Positions 36,365 to 45,490 of a stretch of DNA of 47,213 bases are shown piece after piece; position 1 is the stretch's first letter, and each line of letters starts with the position of its first letter. Below the pieces are notes generated by a model, which worked only from the letters and a program-made list of their open reading frames with translations, searched no databases and was not told the origin of the DNA. The position numbers and the translations under genes were made by a program. This DNA is from a virus: the IMG/VR virus record IMGVR_UViG_3300046450_000575, positions 1 to 47,213 of that record; one strand, written 5' to 3'.

Positions 36365-37753
36365 TCAAATATTAAAGTCTTTAAATTTATCTGATCTACC
36401 ACGGTCTGCAACTGGGACACTATCGTCATATGTTTGGTTTGCATCGACAATTTCTGTCTGTGCTTCTTGTTCACAATCGTACAACTTCATACGACTTCTA
36501 TCAACTCCAATGACAAACCTTTTGAATACGGTTGGGTCATTGTATCTATTCTTTAACTGTTTAACTACCATCTGATCTAACTCTTCTAATTCTTCTGAGG
36601 AGATTAGTGCAAACATAAAGTCTGCTGTTGCTGGTAATCCAAATGACTCTGAGGTATCTGTTAGTTCCACATCTGTAGAACCGTAACCACTACGAGTCGT
36701 TTGTGTTGCACTCATGATTGGTACATTAAACTCTACTGCAAGTCCTCTAAGTTCTTCTGCAATACTCTTAACTAGTGTATAACTGTTTGCACCAGCACCA
36801 GGCTTTACCCTTGAAGACGCACATATGTTTAGATAGTCAATGTAAATCATATCGGGTTTGAAATCTTTCTTGACATCTAACTCTTGGAGTAAATGTCTGA
36901 AGTGTCCTACGTGTGCTGATGCAGTTGGGTATTCTTTGATAATCAACTTACCTTTGGTCTTAGATGCAATCTTATCAATCTTCTTATTGAACATCTTCTT
37001 AGATAGATCGGGTAGGTCTTTCATAGGGACATTGAGGGTATTCGCATCGATTCTCTCTGCAATCCTTTCTTCTGACATCTCCATAGTAATGTATAATACA
37101 TTCTTATTCATCATCAAGTGAGCTGATGCCATGTGACACATGAATAGGGATTTACCAACACCTGTTCCTGCAAGACAAATATTCAATGTCTTGTTAGGTA
37201 ATCCACCTTTGGTAATCTTGTTAAAATATTCTAAATCGAACGGTAACTTCTCTTCTTCCGTATGGTAGAATTCAAATCGGGTGTCGGCATCTTCTATTTG
37301 ATCGTGACCAATATTAGTGTCAAAGGACACGGAAAGTGCATCCTTAAGGAGTTCGGGTATCTCACCAGTTGAACGTTGTGACTTCTTGTCAATGACTTCA
37401 ATACTGTCCATTACTGCAATGTAGATTGCTCTATCTTTGCACCACTGTTCAGTCTCATCGAGTAACCACTCTTGTGGAGTGTCGTCACCACCTTTAATAC
37501 CACTTACAATAGACTTGGCGTTATTAACAACTGTCTCGTTAAGAGATGTGTTGTTATCCAAGTTTATGAGAAGTGCTTCTACTGTAGGTGTCTTAGTGTA
37601 TTTTTGGAAGTAATCGAATACTCCATTGAATACGGTCTTTTCGTCCTGTTCTGTGAAATACTCGTCCTTAATGAATGGAAGCACCTTCCGTGCAAACTCT
37701 TCACTCTGAATCAGATTCTTCAGAATTGTTTGTTCTATTCTCTTTTGTTCCAT
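36365..37753 (-). CDS. Replicative DNA helicase (DnaB / T4 gp41 type)
   Basis: 462 residues. N-terminal DnaB-like helical domain (about 1-120), then the RecA-like motor: [25 protein letters not shown] (Walker A, GTGVGKS), [15 protein letters not shown] (motif 1a with Glu), MIYIDYLNI (Walker B), and [14 protein letters not shown] (H3/sensor Gln). [11 protein letters not shown] and the Arg finger region [10 protein letters not shown] follow. It unwinds DNA ahead of the fork and recruits the primase. Overlaps uvsX by 53 bp. Confidence 0.93.
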   Translation of the reverse strand: MEQKRIEQTILKNLIQSEEFARKVLPFIKDEYFTEQDEKTVFNGVFDYFQKYTKTPTVEALLINLDNNTSLNETVVNNAKSIVSGIKGGDDTPQEWLLDETEQWCKDRAIYIAVMDSIEVIDKKSQRSTGEIPELLKDALSVSFDTNIGHDQIEDADTRFEFYHTEEEKLPFDLEYFNKITKGGLPNKTLNICLAGTGVGKSLFMCHMASAHLMMNKNVLYITMEMSEERIAERIDANTLNVPMKDLPDLSKKMFNKKIDKIASKTKGKLIIKEYPTASAHVGHFRHLLQELDVKKDFKPDMIYIDYLNICASSRVKPGAGANSYTLVKSIAEELRGLAVEFNVPIMSATQTTRSGYGSTDVELTDTSESFGLPATADFMFALISSEELEELDQMVVKQLKNRYNDPTVFKRFVIGVDRSRMKLYDCEQEAQTEIVDANQTYDDSVPVADRGRSDKFKDFNI

Positions 37754-38756
37754 ATTTAAAGTATTCCTGTGCTACCAATTCTAATTTTTCCATCACATCG
37801 GGTGTGAAGAATTTTTCGGGGTTGTTGTTGATCGTCTTACCGAACTCTGTCTTACCATTTGGAAGTTTAATTCTTGTACTTGATTTCTCAAATATTCCAA
37901 AGGCAACTGCCATGTCTAGTAGACCATAATATCTGTCCAACCCTGTCTCGTATGATAACCTTACATCAACCACTCTGTTCTCAACAGTCAATCTTGACTT
38001 TGCGTTCTTACAGTGAATAATATTACCAACGATTTCAGTTCCTTCTTTCTCCTTCCTTTTGGAAAGATAGATGATTGATGAGGCTGCATATTTTAATCCA
38101 CTACCACCACCCATCTCTTTTTGAGGGAACATAGAACCAATCACATCATATGTGTGATTTGTAACAATCATAGGAACACCGACTCGTCCAAGTTTAAGAG
38201 TAAGAACTCTGAATGCACCTTTGGTGATCTGAGCCCTAGTCATATCCTTAGTCTCTTTACCTTCTGCAGTGTCTTCGATTTCTTTGGTTGTTGATAACAT
38301 ACCAAGTGAATCTAAACAGAACATCATAGGTGGACGTTTGTCTTTGGGGGTTTCTGCATACTTATCCAGTATACTGATTGCTTGATTTCTGAACTCTTGC
38401 ACTGTGACGACTGGGACGATAACAACTCTTTTAGAATCAATGCCTCTGTCCTCAATCATATCTCTTGATATTGCTGATTCAGATTCGAAATAGATTACCG
38501 CTGCATCCTTATTGTCTTCTAGAAACTGTTTTACCATCCCTAGTGCAAAGAAGGTCTTACCTGTTGCAGACTCACCTGCAATTGCTGTAATCTTGTTTGA
38601 AGGAAGTCCACCGTATAGTGAACCACTTAATAGTGCGTTGAAAATGTGTGAACCAGTATCAATGAAACTGTCAACATCTCCAGCAGCAATTCCATCGTTA
38701 ACAATACTTGCGTATTCGTTACCGCTTGCCTTTACTAAATCTTTTAAAAAACTCAT
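37701..38756 (-). CDS. uvsX: RecA-like recombinase (T4 UvsX type)
   Basis: The ATG at 38756 ([12 protein letters not shown]) gives 351 residues. [19 protein letters not shown] is Walker A (GESATGKT), [10 protein letters not shown] the strand after it, and [11 protein letters not shown] Walker [13 protein letters not shown] and [19 protein letters not shown] are the following RecA/UvsX motifs (loop 2 region). It pairs homologous strands in recombination-dependent replication. The sigma70-like promoter at 38787-38815 and GAGAGG precede it. The upstream start at 38768 is a GTG and less likely. Confidence 0.92.
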   Translation of the reverse strand: MSFLKDLVKASGNEYASIVNDGIAAGDVDSFIDTGSHIFNALLSGSLYGGLPSNKITAIAGESATGKTFFALGMVKQFLEDNKDAAVIYFESESAISRDMIEDRGIDSKRVVIVPVVTVQEFRNQAISILDKYAETPKDKRPPMMFCLDSLGMLSTTKEIEDTAEGKETKDMTRAQITKGAFRVLTLKLGRVGVPMIVTNHTYDVIGSMFPQKEMGGGSGLKYAASSIIYLSKRKEKEGTEIVGNIIHCKNAKSRLTVENRVVDVRLSYETGLDRYYGLLDMAVAFGIFEKSSTRIKLPNGKTEFGKTINNNPEKFFTPDVMEKLELVAQEYFKYGTKENRTNNSEESDSE

Positions 38757-38786
38757 AATTATAAACACCTCTCAAATGTATACCTT

Positions 38787-38815
38787 AGTATAACAGAGAT
38801 GTGGTTATTTTACAA
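38787..38815 (-). promoter_or_regulatory. Sigma70-like promoter before uvsX (TTGTAA-N17-TATACT)
   Basis: Minus-strand TTGTAA (38815-38810), 17 bp, TATACT (38792-38787) with TGT before it. The -35 is weaker than in the other early promoters and may depend on an activator as in T4 middle promoters. Confidence 0.6.
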
Positions 38816-39011
38816 GGGGGTTTTTGGGGTATTTTTCGTCATGGCATCTGGCGAGACGTTCTTTTACTTCTTTGGCCATCTTATCATCGAATTTGACGTG
38901 TTCTTTCATCATCGTTTTAATTTCTTTGATCTGAATCTCCATGGTAAGAATTGCAGTAAAGATCAGTGCTATTACGATAATATAGAATATATCAATCAAT
39001 AATAGTGTCAT
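38805..39011 (-). CDS. Small membrane-anchored coiled-coil protein (68 aa)
   Basis: MTLLLIDIFYIIVIALIFTAIL is an N-terminal transmembrane helix; the rest is a charged amphipathic helix (KEIKTMMKEHVKFDDKMAKEVKERLARCHDE). The ATG overlaps the nuclease stop by one base. It is probably inner-membrane bound. Rz-like size and plan, but too short to assign; role unknown. Confidence 0.6.
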   Translation of the reverse strand: MTLLLIDIFYIIVIALIFTAILTMEIQIKEIKTMMKEHVKFDDKMAKEVKERLARCHDEKYPKNPLVK

Positions 39012-39499
39012 CAGGACACCTTATCAATCTGTTCTTGGGTAACGGTTCCGTTCTCCAAAAGCAGATGTCTATGCTCCAAATGTCGTTCTAAGGTGGTGTC
39101 TTTGCTTTCACCAGTATATTCTACGGCATGATGATCATTAATCATCTGTTGGTTAACACTAATTCTTGGTTCTAATGATTGAGGTTCGTCTGCAACGGTC
39201 TCGTTCACAAACAACTCACCTAGGATTCTTCCGAATTTACCTTTATCGTGTGAGATCAGTGTCACTGCACCTCTCGATAATATGTCTGTTAGATGGTATT
39301 TTGAAGCTTTACCGAATACCTTTTCTACTAAGTCACGTGTTCTAGATTCGGGGGTATCAATACCCATTAGCCTAACTCGTTGTTTTTTCAGAACAACCGA
39401 GAAGCCCAAATCGATGTCCACATCAATCGTATCTCCGTCAACCACTTTTGTGACTGTCACGTTAAATTCATATAAATTTTCCATACTCATATTTATCAT
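39011..39499 (-). CDS. Thermonuclease-like (SNase) nuclease (162 aa)
   Basis: VTVTKVVDGDTIDVDIDLGF gives the calcium-site Asp residues; KQRVRLMGIDTPESRTRD gives the first catalytic Arg and the Glu of SNase; DKGKFGRILGELFV gives the second Arg. The fold is the OB barrel of micrococcal nuclease, at 130 or so residues. No signal peptide (start MINMSMEN; ATG at 39490 also possible), so it is cytoplasmic and may degrade host DNA or process phage DNA. Similar genes occur in marine T4-like phages. Confidence 0.85.
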   Translation of the reverse strand: MINMSMENLYEFNVTVTKVVDGDTIDVDIDLGFSVVLKKQRVRLMGIDTPESRTRDLVEKVFGKASKYHLTDILSRGAVTLISHDKGKFGRILGELFVNETVADEPQSLEPRISVNQQMINDHHAVEYTGESKDTTLERHLEHRHLLLENGTVTQEQIDKVS

Positions 39500-39504
39500 T
39501 TTTT

Positions 39505-42018
39505 TTACCCGAAGAAACTGTCCAATGATGCAACTGGTTCAACATTCCAACCGATCAATTCAATTATTGCTTTAAGTGGTTCAATAAATGCCTTATCGAA
39601 TTGCATATCGTAATTGATGTAGTCCTGTAGTTCAAATTCTTTAGGTAGAACATTAGAGAAGGATATTACATTCTCGTTAAATTTGTTTGGGAGCTTAAGA
39701 TACACAAACAGAATCTTATCTCCACTCCGAATAAGGTTATATCTCTTGTCAATGTTCTTCTTTTCGAGGTAGTGGTTGTATAGTAATGCACCTCGTACAT
39801 GGATAGGTGTACCCTTACTATAGATCATTGACCTGTCTGAGTACTGTTGTAGGTTGTTGCAACCTCTAGGTGATGCAACCTTTTCAACTGGAAGGTCTCT
39901 AAAGTCTCTACGAGCATTCTCTACGAAATCCCATACATCTTGTTCTGTTCCATTCATGACCAACTTAAGTGCATCGGTCAACTTTTTACGAATCCACTGG
40001 GGTGTACTGGACTTTGCTGTCTCAATACCCATCATCTTCAGTTTAGGTTCGTGAAGTCTAACTCCTTCCATGTCATAAACATTAAGGATGTATCTTTTCT
40101 TTGCAGTCCATATTCCACGATCTGCAATAGCCTCTCTACCCATTTCCATCTTCTGTTGGAATGCGTTAGTGTAATCTGCAAGTTCATCATACCCCTTTGC
40201 AAGAACACCTTCAATCTTCTCGTTGGCAACGGTGTCAAGGAAGTCTACGATCTTATTCTTAGGTGTATCAGCAGGAAACACTTGTTGCACTAGTTTATCA
40301 AAAGTGATGTATACTGAGTCCGTGTCCATTGCGATAACATAATCTTGGTCTGTAGTCTTCAGTACCTTGTTCATCCAATCGTTGATAGTGATCTCTGCAG
40401 TCTTAATGACTAACTGACCCGACATGGTAATTGCTTCTGCAAGGTTTGGGTCGAAGAATGCAAAGTATTGATTTGCTAATGCACCATAAGCAGAGTTAAG
40501 TGCAATCTTTCTGACCTGTTGATTGTTGTATGCTCGTTTGATTAGACCATCAAGTTCATTCTTTCGTTTTGAATCAGTACAAACTTCCTGTTCCTTTTGA
40601 TAAGAAATCATCTTACCTTTCCACTCTTTACGTTCTTGGTAGAACTTCTCCATGAGCTCGGGTAGGAAACCCTGTTTGTCTCTTTTGAATTTTACACCAT
40701 TGGGTGCAACTGTTAAATTTAGTTTCTTTAGACTGGATAAGTCTGCCTTACCATCTAGAATCTTTTGGACATCAACATCCATAAGACCATTCTTCATCAT
40801 GGTCTCGGGTGATATGTTATACTGCATAATCAAATGGGGATAGAGTGAGTTCAAGTCAAACGACATAACCCAATCGTGTTTACCAACCAGTGGTTCCTTT
40901 ACATATGCACCAACGATTTGATGTGTCTTGCGTTGTCCTAGAGACTGTGGTGGGGTTTGAATTCCCTGTTCTTTGAGGAAGTTGTAGATAATAGTTTCCC
41001 AGTATTTTACCATTCCAAATGTATCATTGTAGTTACACTTAGCATTGTAAGACATGGTCATGGTCAATTCTAGTAGACCAAGTTTATCTTCTAGGTCTTC
41101 AACAAGAACAACATCCTGTACATTATATGCAAGGAACTTTGAATAGTCGTTTTTATACAATCCGTGTAATGAACCGTGTTCTGAGTAATCCAATTTCTTC
41201 TTACCCAACTCCATGTGGGCAATGTGATTCAGTGCATAGGATTCTTGGTTGACGAAAGTTCTCTTCTTATACAAGTCCATGTAGTCAACAACATTAACAC
41301 CGTACAGTGTAAACTTCTGTTGAGTGTTACCAAAGTTGGTTTTGTATTCTCTGACATCTACTTGATTCCATGGAGAGAACTTCTTGTGTTCTCCTTCACC
41401 GAATAACCTATCGACACGATTACACAGATATGTAATATCAAATGAATCTACATTCCAACCAGTAATAATATCGAAGGACTGCTTTCTCCAGTACTTGATA
41501 AATTCAGTTAACAGTTGTGCTTCGTCAACACATTCATGATAAGTTACATTGGCTGGTTTCTCATCCCAAGGGCCGATACCAAAGGTATGTGCCATGAAAC
41601 GAAATGGTTTGATTGTGATTGCATTGACCTTCTCCATTGCAAGAGTTGGTTCGGGAAACCCATTCTCTGATTCACACTCAATGTCGAGTGTTGCAATTTT
41701 AACTGTCTTAAAGTCCCACTTGATATCACCACGGAACTGGTCAGCAATGTAGGTGTAAATGTATCTGTCGTAGCCGTGGATTTCAAATCCAACAGTACCT
41801 TGATACGATTCACGAAACTTTCTTGCACCACCCATCGAACTGAGGTTTACTGCCTCAAGAGGTCTGCCGTCAAGTGAACGGAATGCAGTCTCACCCTTGG
41901 TGGATGGGACGTAGTGATTAGGACGGTAAGCAACAGTCTGTTTGACCTGCTTACCGTTCTGATAACCCTTTACAAGAATTTTGTCTCTTGTGCGACATAC
42001 ATTAGTATAGAAATCCAT
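39505..42018 (-). CDS. DNA polymerase, family B (T4 gp43 type)
   Basis: 837 residues, shorter than T4 gp43 (898) and like marine relatives. The 3'-5' exonuclease is complete: TLDIECESE (Exo I, D112/E114), GWNVDSFDITYL (Exo II), YNVQDVVLVEDL (Exo III). Polymerase motifs follow: SFDLNSLYPHLIMQ (A), RKIALNSAYGALANQYF (B), VIAMDTDSVYITFD (C, the DTDS catalytic Asp pair). It replicates the phage genome with helicase, primase and a clamp not seen in this window. The sigma70-like promoter at 42025-42053 precedes it. Confidence 0.97.
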   Translation of the reverse strand: MDFYTNVCRTRDKILVKGYQNGKQVKQTVAYRPNHYVPSTKGETAFRSLDGRPLEAVNLSSMGGARKFRESYQGTVGFEIHGYDRYIYTYIADQFRGDIKWDFKTVKIATLDIECESENGFPEPTLAMEKVNAITIKPFRFMAHTFGIGPWDEKPANVTYHECVDEAQLLTEFIKYWRKQSFDIITGWNVDSFDITYLCNRVDRLFGEGEHKKFSPWNQVDVREYKTNFGNTQQKFTLYGVNVVDYMDLYKKRTFVNQESYALNHIAHMELGKKKLDYSEHGSLHGLYKNDYSKFLAYNVQDVVLVEDLEDKLGLLELTMTMSYNAKCNYNDTFGMVKYWETIIYNFLKEQGIQTPPQSLGQRKTHQIVGAYVKEPLVGKHDWVMSFDLNSLYPHLIMQYNISPETMMKNGLMDVDVQKILDGKADLSSLKKLNLTVAPNGVKFKRDKQGFLPELMEKFYQERKEWKGKMISYQKEQEVCTDSKRKNELDGLIKRAYNNQQVRKIALNSAYGALANQYFAFFDPNLAEAITMSGQLVIKTAEITINDWMNKVLKTTDQDYVIAMDTDSVYITFDKLVQQVFPADTPKNKIVDFLDTVANEKIEGVLAKGYDELADYTNAFQQKMEMGREAIADRGIWTAKKRYILNVYDMEGVRLHEPKLKMMGIETAKSSTPQWIRKKLTDALKLVMNGTEQDVWDFVENARRDFRDLPVEKVASPRGCNNLQQYSDRSMIYSKGTPIHVRGALLYNHYLEKKNIDKRYNLIRSGDKILFVYLKLPNKFNENVISFSNVLPKEFELQDYINYDMQFDKAFIEPLKAIIELIGWNVEPVASLDSFFG

Positions 42019-42024
42019 ACTGGT

Positions 42025-42053
42025 ATTATAACAGAAAGTGGTCTATCCTACAA
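42025..42053 (-). promoter_or_regulatory. Sigma70-like promoter before DNA polymerase (TTGTAG-N17-TATAAT)
   Basis: Minus-strand TTGTAG (42053-42048), 17 bp, TATAAT (42030-42025), TGT before the -10. Perfect -10 but weaker -35, as for uvsX; this pair may be a middle class. It overlaps the stop of the 77-aa gene. Confidence 0.68.
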
Positions 42054-42276
42054 GTGTTTTTGTTTGAATTTGATCTTTTATTAAGTCGGAAACCGTATCA
42101 TGTTTTTCACTGGCTGATGTGAGGGCTTCAATTTGAGTGTCGAGGGCAGCTGCAAGATCGGGGTGTTCTCCGATACCAGCTGGGTTGTGAATGTACACTT
42201 CAATGTTTGCAAGTGCAATGTCCATTTGTCCTTGGTACTGGGATTGTAGTGCTTTGAGTAATCGTGTTTTGTCCAT
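42043..42276 (-). CDS. Conserved small marine phage protein (77 aa)
   Basis: MDKTRLLKALQSQYQGQMDIALANIEVYIHNPAGIGEHPDL... The pattern MDKxxLxKALQSQYxxxxxxAxANIEVYxxNxxGxxEHP is one I recognise from T4-like marine phages. An all-helical small protein. It starts in a TATATTATG context 10 bp after the preceding gene. Function unknown. Confidence 0.7.
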   Translation of the reverse strand: MDKTRLLKALQSQYQGQMDIALANIEVYIHNPAGIGEHPDLAAALDTQIEALTSASEKHDTVSDLIKDQIQTKTLVG

Positions 42277-42286
42277 AATATATTTC

Positions 42287-42607
42287 CTATTTGTTTCCTG
42301 TCGCTACTTTGTAATTCTGTTCTAAATTGGGTCGAACCTTAAACATTGTAACGATGTTTCTATTGTTGATTTCGAATCTGTACTCTCTTGCCCATGGATT
42401 CCACGGTGCAAGACTGATTTCCATTTTACCATCAGTGACTTCCACAATACAAAGTTGTGGTTCTGCGATGACTGTTTTACTACTAAATCGTGATGTGGTT
42501 ACCCTACCTAAAATAGTTTCTCCACCAAGAAGTCTTAGTGCAAAAATGTTATCCACAGGCAAGAACCATGTCTTGGAGTTCTTTCGAACGTCTTCCGACC
42601 TGTCCAT
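42287..42607 (-). CDS. Sm-like small phage protein (106 aa)
   Basis: The core TWFLPVDNIFALRLLGGETILGRVTTSRF resembles an Sm1 motif (LRLLGGETIxGRV) with following strands (CIVEVTDG, APWNPWAR). Sm-like proteins that bind RNA or assemble in rings are known from marine T4-like phages. The start is uncertain: ATG 42607 overlaps the lysozyme gene by 59 bp, and GTG 42556 would reduce this to 8 bp. Other reads of the fold are possible. Confidence 0.6.
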   Translation of the reverse strand: MDRSEDVRKNSKTWFLPVDNIFALRLLGGETILGRVTTSRFSSKTVIAEPQLCIVEVTDGKMEISLAPWNPWAREYRFEINNRNIVTMFKVRPNLEQNYKVATGNK

Positions 42608-43001
42608 ACCATTTGGAATCTTCCATCTCTACTGCCATTTCTTTCCAGTCATGGACTCTACATGCTTTCAACATTCCTTTAAAGTAGCCCAAACGAGTTG
42701 CACCAAGATTGAATGTCATGTTTACTAACACGTGTTGAATATCTTCGGGTAAAAGGTAGAATGCATCCTCATCTCCAAACACATGAATTGCTTCATTAAC
42801 GTGTTTGTCAAAGTCTGTATCGTAATACGAATCTACAATGTCTTGACTGACTGGAGTTCCAGCGTCTTGACCATGTTCATCGTCACCTTCTTTAATAAGA
42901 TGCCCAACACCTAGTGTTAAATATCCTAGTGAATCTGCATACACTTCGAGGACTTCACCTTCGTGTCTCTTAATCTGTTCCTTTAGTACTTCTTTGTTCA
43001 T
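42549..43001 (-). CDS. Endolysin, T4-type lysozyme (GH24)
   Basis: 150 residues. RHEGEVLEVYADSLGYLTLGVGH carries the T4 lysozyme triad E14, D23 and T29 with the usual E-8-D-5-T spacing. MTFNLGATRLGYFKGM and WKEMAVEMEDSKWYGQVGRRSKEL fit the C-terminal lobe. It cuts peptidoglycan at lysis, and the spanin pair at 13371-14187 would finish envelope rupture. No signal peptide, so it needs a holin. AAGGAAAGATA precedes the ATG, and a possible late promoter lies at 43071-43077. Confidence 0.93.
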   Translation of the reverse strand: MNKEVLKEQIKRHEGEVLEVYADSLGYLTLGVGHLIKEGDDEHGQDAGTPVSQDIVDSYYDTDFDKHVNEAIHVFGDEDAFYLLPEDIQHVLVNMTFNLGATRLGYFKGMLKACRVHDWKEMAVEMEDSKWYGQVGRRSKELQDMVLACG

Positions 43002-43293
43002 TATCTTTCCTTATTTGTGCTTGCATGACTTCTACTAGAATGTCACCCATGAGTGTTTTTAGTTCAACATTATTTAGGTGTTTCTTAAGTTCCTCTTCGG
43101 TCTTTTCGACATTATGTGGTAATCTTCTTATAGTTCTTTCAAAATTTATGTTGGGTTTGCCATTTTCGAACCCGACCTTTCCGTATTGGTATACGAGTCC
43201 GTCCCATTCACCACCAGTAAGTTCAATCGCTGCGTCAGACTGGTGTAGGTTCTCTACAACCATGTAGACATTATCTTCAAATAGTGTTGTCAT
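42970..43293 (-). CDS. Conserved T4-like marine phage protein (107 aa)
   Basis: MTTLFEDNVYMVVENLHQSDAAIELTGGEWDGLVYQYGKVGFEN... The TTxFEDNVYxV...LxGGExDGVVYQYGKVxF pattern is one I know from T4-like marine phages. The C-terminus includes GDILVEVMQ. Likely a soluble beta-rich protein. The start at 43293 overlaps the spermidine-synthase-like gene by 17 bp; the longer frame to 43374 is inside it. Overlaps lysozyme by 32 bp. Confidence 0.7.
   Translation of the reverse strand: MTTLFEDNVYMVVENLHQSDAAIELTGGEWDGLVYQYGKVGFENGKPNINFERTIRRLPHNVEKTEEELKKHLNNVELKTLMGDILVEVMQAQIRKDNEQRSTKGTD
43071..43077 (-). promoter_or_regulatory. Possible internal late promoter CTAAATA before lysozyme
   Basis: Minus-strand CTAAATA inside the 107-aa gene, 70 bp before the lysozyme ATG. 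Same core as the other late motifs, but within coding sequence, so it could be chance. Confidence 0.4.
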
Positions 43294-43975
43294 TACAAAT
43301 TGTGATATGGTTTTTACCACCCTCCAAATTTTTATACTGTTCAACGACATTTGTGAAGGCATCTTTAAGCCCAATCATGTAGTCGTCATATGTTTGTGGT
43401 GCTACAAAATAATTAATTGCAACACGACCTTTAGGTGTTAGAATACTCTTCAACCCTTCATAGAATTTAGGTGAAATGAATTTGTTCTCTATCCGTGTAT
43501 CATCACAAACATCTACAATTATGATGTCATATATCCCTGTTAGCAATGTGTCTTGTACAAAATGGTATGCATCTTCGGTGATCACCTTGATTCGATTGTC
43601 TGAGGGCATTTTAAAATACTTTTCTGCAATGTCCTTTAAGTCGGGTATGATATCCACCACATCAATTTGACACTTAGTGTTTTGATGTAACCATGTTGGT
43701 ATGACTCCACCACCTAATCCAAGTACTAATGCTCGTGACGGTGATTCAACGTGGTTTACCACTTGTACTAAATGTCTTGCATAATCATATTGTAATCTTT
43801 CGGGGTAGTTCTTTAGGATTGATGCTTGAGTTATTGCACCTTCACCATAATGTAATGAAATCGATGTTGGGGTTTCTTTAACCTTAATCAGCATCCCATT
43901 TATAACAGTCCTGTATATCACGTTACCTGTGTGACCCATTAGAGGATTAACTATATTTGTATATCTCGGTTTCAT
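43277..43975 (-). CDS. Spermidine-synthase-like Rossmann methyltransferase-fold protein (232 aa)
   Basis: SRALVLGLGGGVIPTWLH is the nucleotide/AdoMet-binding loop, CQIDVVDIIPDLKDIAEKYF gives the acidic ribose site, RIKVITEDAYHFV and YDIIIVDVCDD follow as in SpeE and related proteins. The ATG at 43975 overlaps the previous stop (TAATG); the longer frame to 44068 is inside the glycosyltransferase gene. Whether it makes polyamine is unclear; it lies in the DNA-modification run, so it may alkylate a modified base or make polyamine that neutralises packaged DNA. Confidence 0.78.
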   Translation of the reverse strand: MKPRYTNIVNPLMGHTGNVIYRTVINGMLIKVKETPTSISLHYGEGAITQASILKNYPERLQYDYARHLVQVVNHVESPSRALVLGLGGGVIPTWLHQNTKCQIDVVDIIPDLKDIAEKYFKMPSDNRIKVITEDAYHFVQDTLLTGIYDIIIVDVCDDTRIENKFISPKFYEGLKSILTPKGRVAINYFVAPQTYDDYMIGLKDAFTNVVEQYKNLEGGKNHITICNDNTI

Positions 43976-44793
43976 TATGACATGAAATCCTTTATTGTTG
44001 CCACTTGAGAAGACAAATATGCTTTTTTCCATTGCACAGATGCTCCTAGTCTGTCTAGGTTCTTCCAAGGCCCTGACAATGTTTTTTTGGTTCTAAGTTT
44101 AACAAACTCAGGGAATAATTTTTGTAGGTCTTCACATGATTTATTATGGAATTCTACATCTCTATACTCAGAACAACCACCATCTTGATAACTCGGGCCG
44201 GGGTCAACAACATAATTATGCCATACTTTGTTTGCATGTCCTGTAGTTAACAATTGCAGATTTACATAGAAATCTTCTGCACCACAACATCCAACCCAGT
44301 CAATATCGTTCCATATTTTTGCAAGGTTTTTATTGTATACTTTGTTTCCCGACATTCTACTATTTTCAATGTATGGAAGTTTTCCCCAAGGGAAATTCCA
44401 AGTGGTTCCTAATGCACCATGCATCAAGCCAGAATCTAATTCTTTTTCAATATCTATTAACATTTGTTCAAAATGTTGCTCTGTAAACGTGTGTTTCTTG
44501 CCTGTTACTTGATACTCTGTTTCTTCATTATATACAAACCTTAAATCATCATCAAATAACCAAAAGTGATTATTACGATTAACTGCAAACTCTTTTGTTG
44601 TTTGTTCGATAGTTCTTGCATAACCAATGTTATCACCATCAAGAACAAATATATTTGGATGAACTTTTCGTGCTTCAGCTTCCTCTTGGGGTTGAACAAC
44701 TAAAGTTACGTTATCTCTAAACTTTTTTGGAATGTTTCCAAGAGTGGTCTGTTTATCCAATCTTTTATATGTACAAATAACTAAATCAATCAT
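43975..44793 (-). CDS. Glycosyltransferase, TET-associated (TAGT-like) GT-A type (272 aa)
   Basis: MIDLVICTYKRLDKQTTL, VTLVVQPQEEAEARK and NIGYARTIEQTTKEF are the N-terminal nucleotide-sugar fold of the TET-associated glycosyltransferase group. HFWLFDDDLRFV is the metal-binding DxD. Members are thought to add sugars to 5-hydroxymethylcytosine in phage DNA. Here the TET-type gene is two genes upstream and a sugar epimerase lies between. GAGGAG 5 nt before the ATG at 44793 decides the start over the GTG at 44799. Confidence 0.8.
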   Translation of the reverse strand: MIDLVICTYKRLDKQTTLGNIPKKFRDNVTLVVQPQEEAEARKVHPNIFVLDGDNIGYARTIEQTTKEFAVNRNNHFWLFDDDLRFVYNEETEYQVTGKKHTFTEQHFEQMLIDIEKELDSGLMHGALGTTWNFPWGKLPYIENSRMSGNKVYNKNLAKIWNDIDWVGCCGAEDFYVNLQLLTTGHANKVWHNYVVDPGPSYQDGGCSEYRDVEFHNKSCEDLQKLFPEFVKLRTKKTLSGPWKNLDRLGASVQWKKAYLSSQVATIKDFMS

Positions 44794-45490
44794 ACACACT
44801 CCTCATTGCTTTCCATCCTAACTTTTTCATTTCTGTTATATCTGCAATACTACGAAATATTTCAATATCATCCCCTTCTTTTTCGGGAACATCTACTCCG
44901 AAATGTTTTACTACATCTGAAACTAAATGTTCTTTACCAGTTCCAACTTCATAATATGGTAGTGCATCTCGTGTTCCTTGCATGATAAACAATAAGATAG
45001 CACCTATAATATCATCTATATGAATAAAGTCTCTTATATGGTTTGTATGGTACTTAATAGTTCCATTTTTGATTCTAGTTATTAATCCTATATCTGAGGC
45101 ACCATCACCATAGATGCTTTCAAATCTTAATCCAACATGACCTTTATGTGCAAGTGTTTCTAAAACTTTTTTAGTTGTTCCATATGGACTTCTCCAATAT
45201 TCTTTTGCAGCTGCACTAGAAGCATAAACCATTGGAACATCTTTACATGTATCAAATATTTTTTTACTGTATTCTACATTTTGCAACCAGTAATCGTGTG
45301 GTTCGTTAATAGAATCTCTTGGTGAGATTAGACCAGCAAGATGAATAACAAAATCTTCATCACCATCTAAATAAAAATCTTTTATGTCTTTACCTATTTT
45401 AGTATCCCATTCTACAATATTATGTTTATCTAAAGCACTTCGTAGATATTTTCCTATAAAACCTCTTGAACCTGTAATAACTATTTTCAT
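44786..45490 (-). CDS. NAD-dependent epimerase/dehydratase (extended SDR, 234 aa)
   Basis: MKIVITGSRGFIGKYLRSAL carries the GxxGxxG NAD motif, and DFVIHLAGL the usual strand. PMVYASSAAAKEYWRSPYGTTK provides the Ser-Tyr-x3-Lys catalytic set (YGTTK). HIRDFIHIDDIIGA is the C-terminal motif seen in UDP-sugar epimerases and dehydratases. It is likely to make the activated sugar used by the next gene's glycosyltransferase. ATGA overlap with the TET gene and 8-bp overlap with the transferase. Confidence 0.87.
   Translation of the reverse strand: MKIVITGSRGFIGKYLRSALDKHNIVEWDTKIGKDIKDFYLDGDEDFVIHLAGLISPRDSINEPHDYWLQNVEYSKKIFDTCKDVPMVYASSAAAKEYWRSPYGTTKKVLETLAHKGHVGLRFESIYGDGASDIGLITRIKNGTIKYHTNHIRDFIHIDDIIGAILLFIMQGTRDALPYYEVGTGKEHLVSDVVKHFGVDVPEKEGDDIEIFRSIADITEMKKLGWKAMRSVYD

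Noticed and set aside
38805-39011. Small TM/coiled-coil protein as an i-spanin or holin
   Set aside because: No lipoprotein partner overlaps it, and it lies among replication genes. The pair at 13371-14187 is the better spanin candidate.
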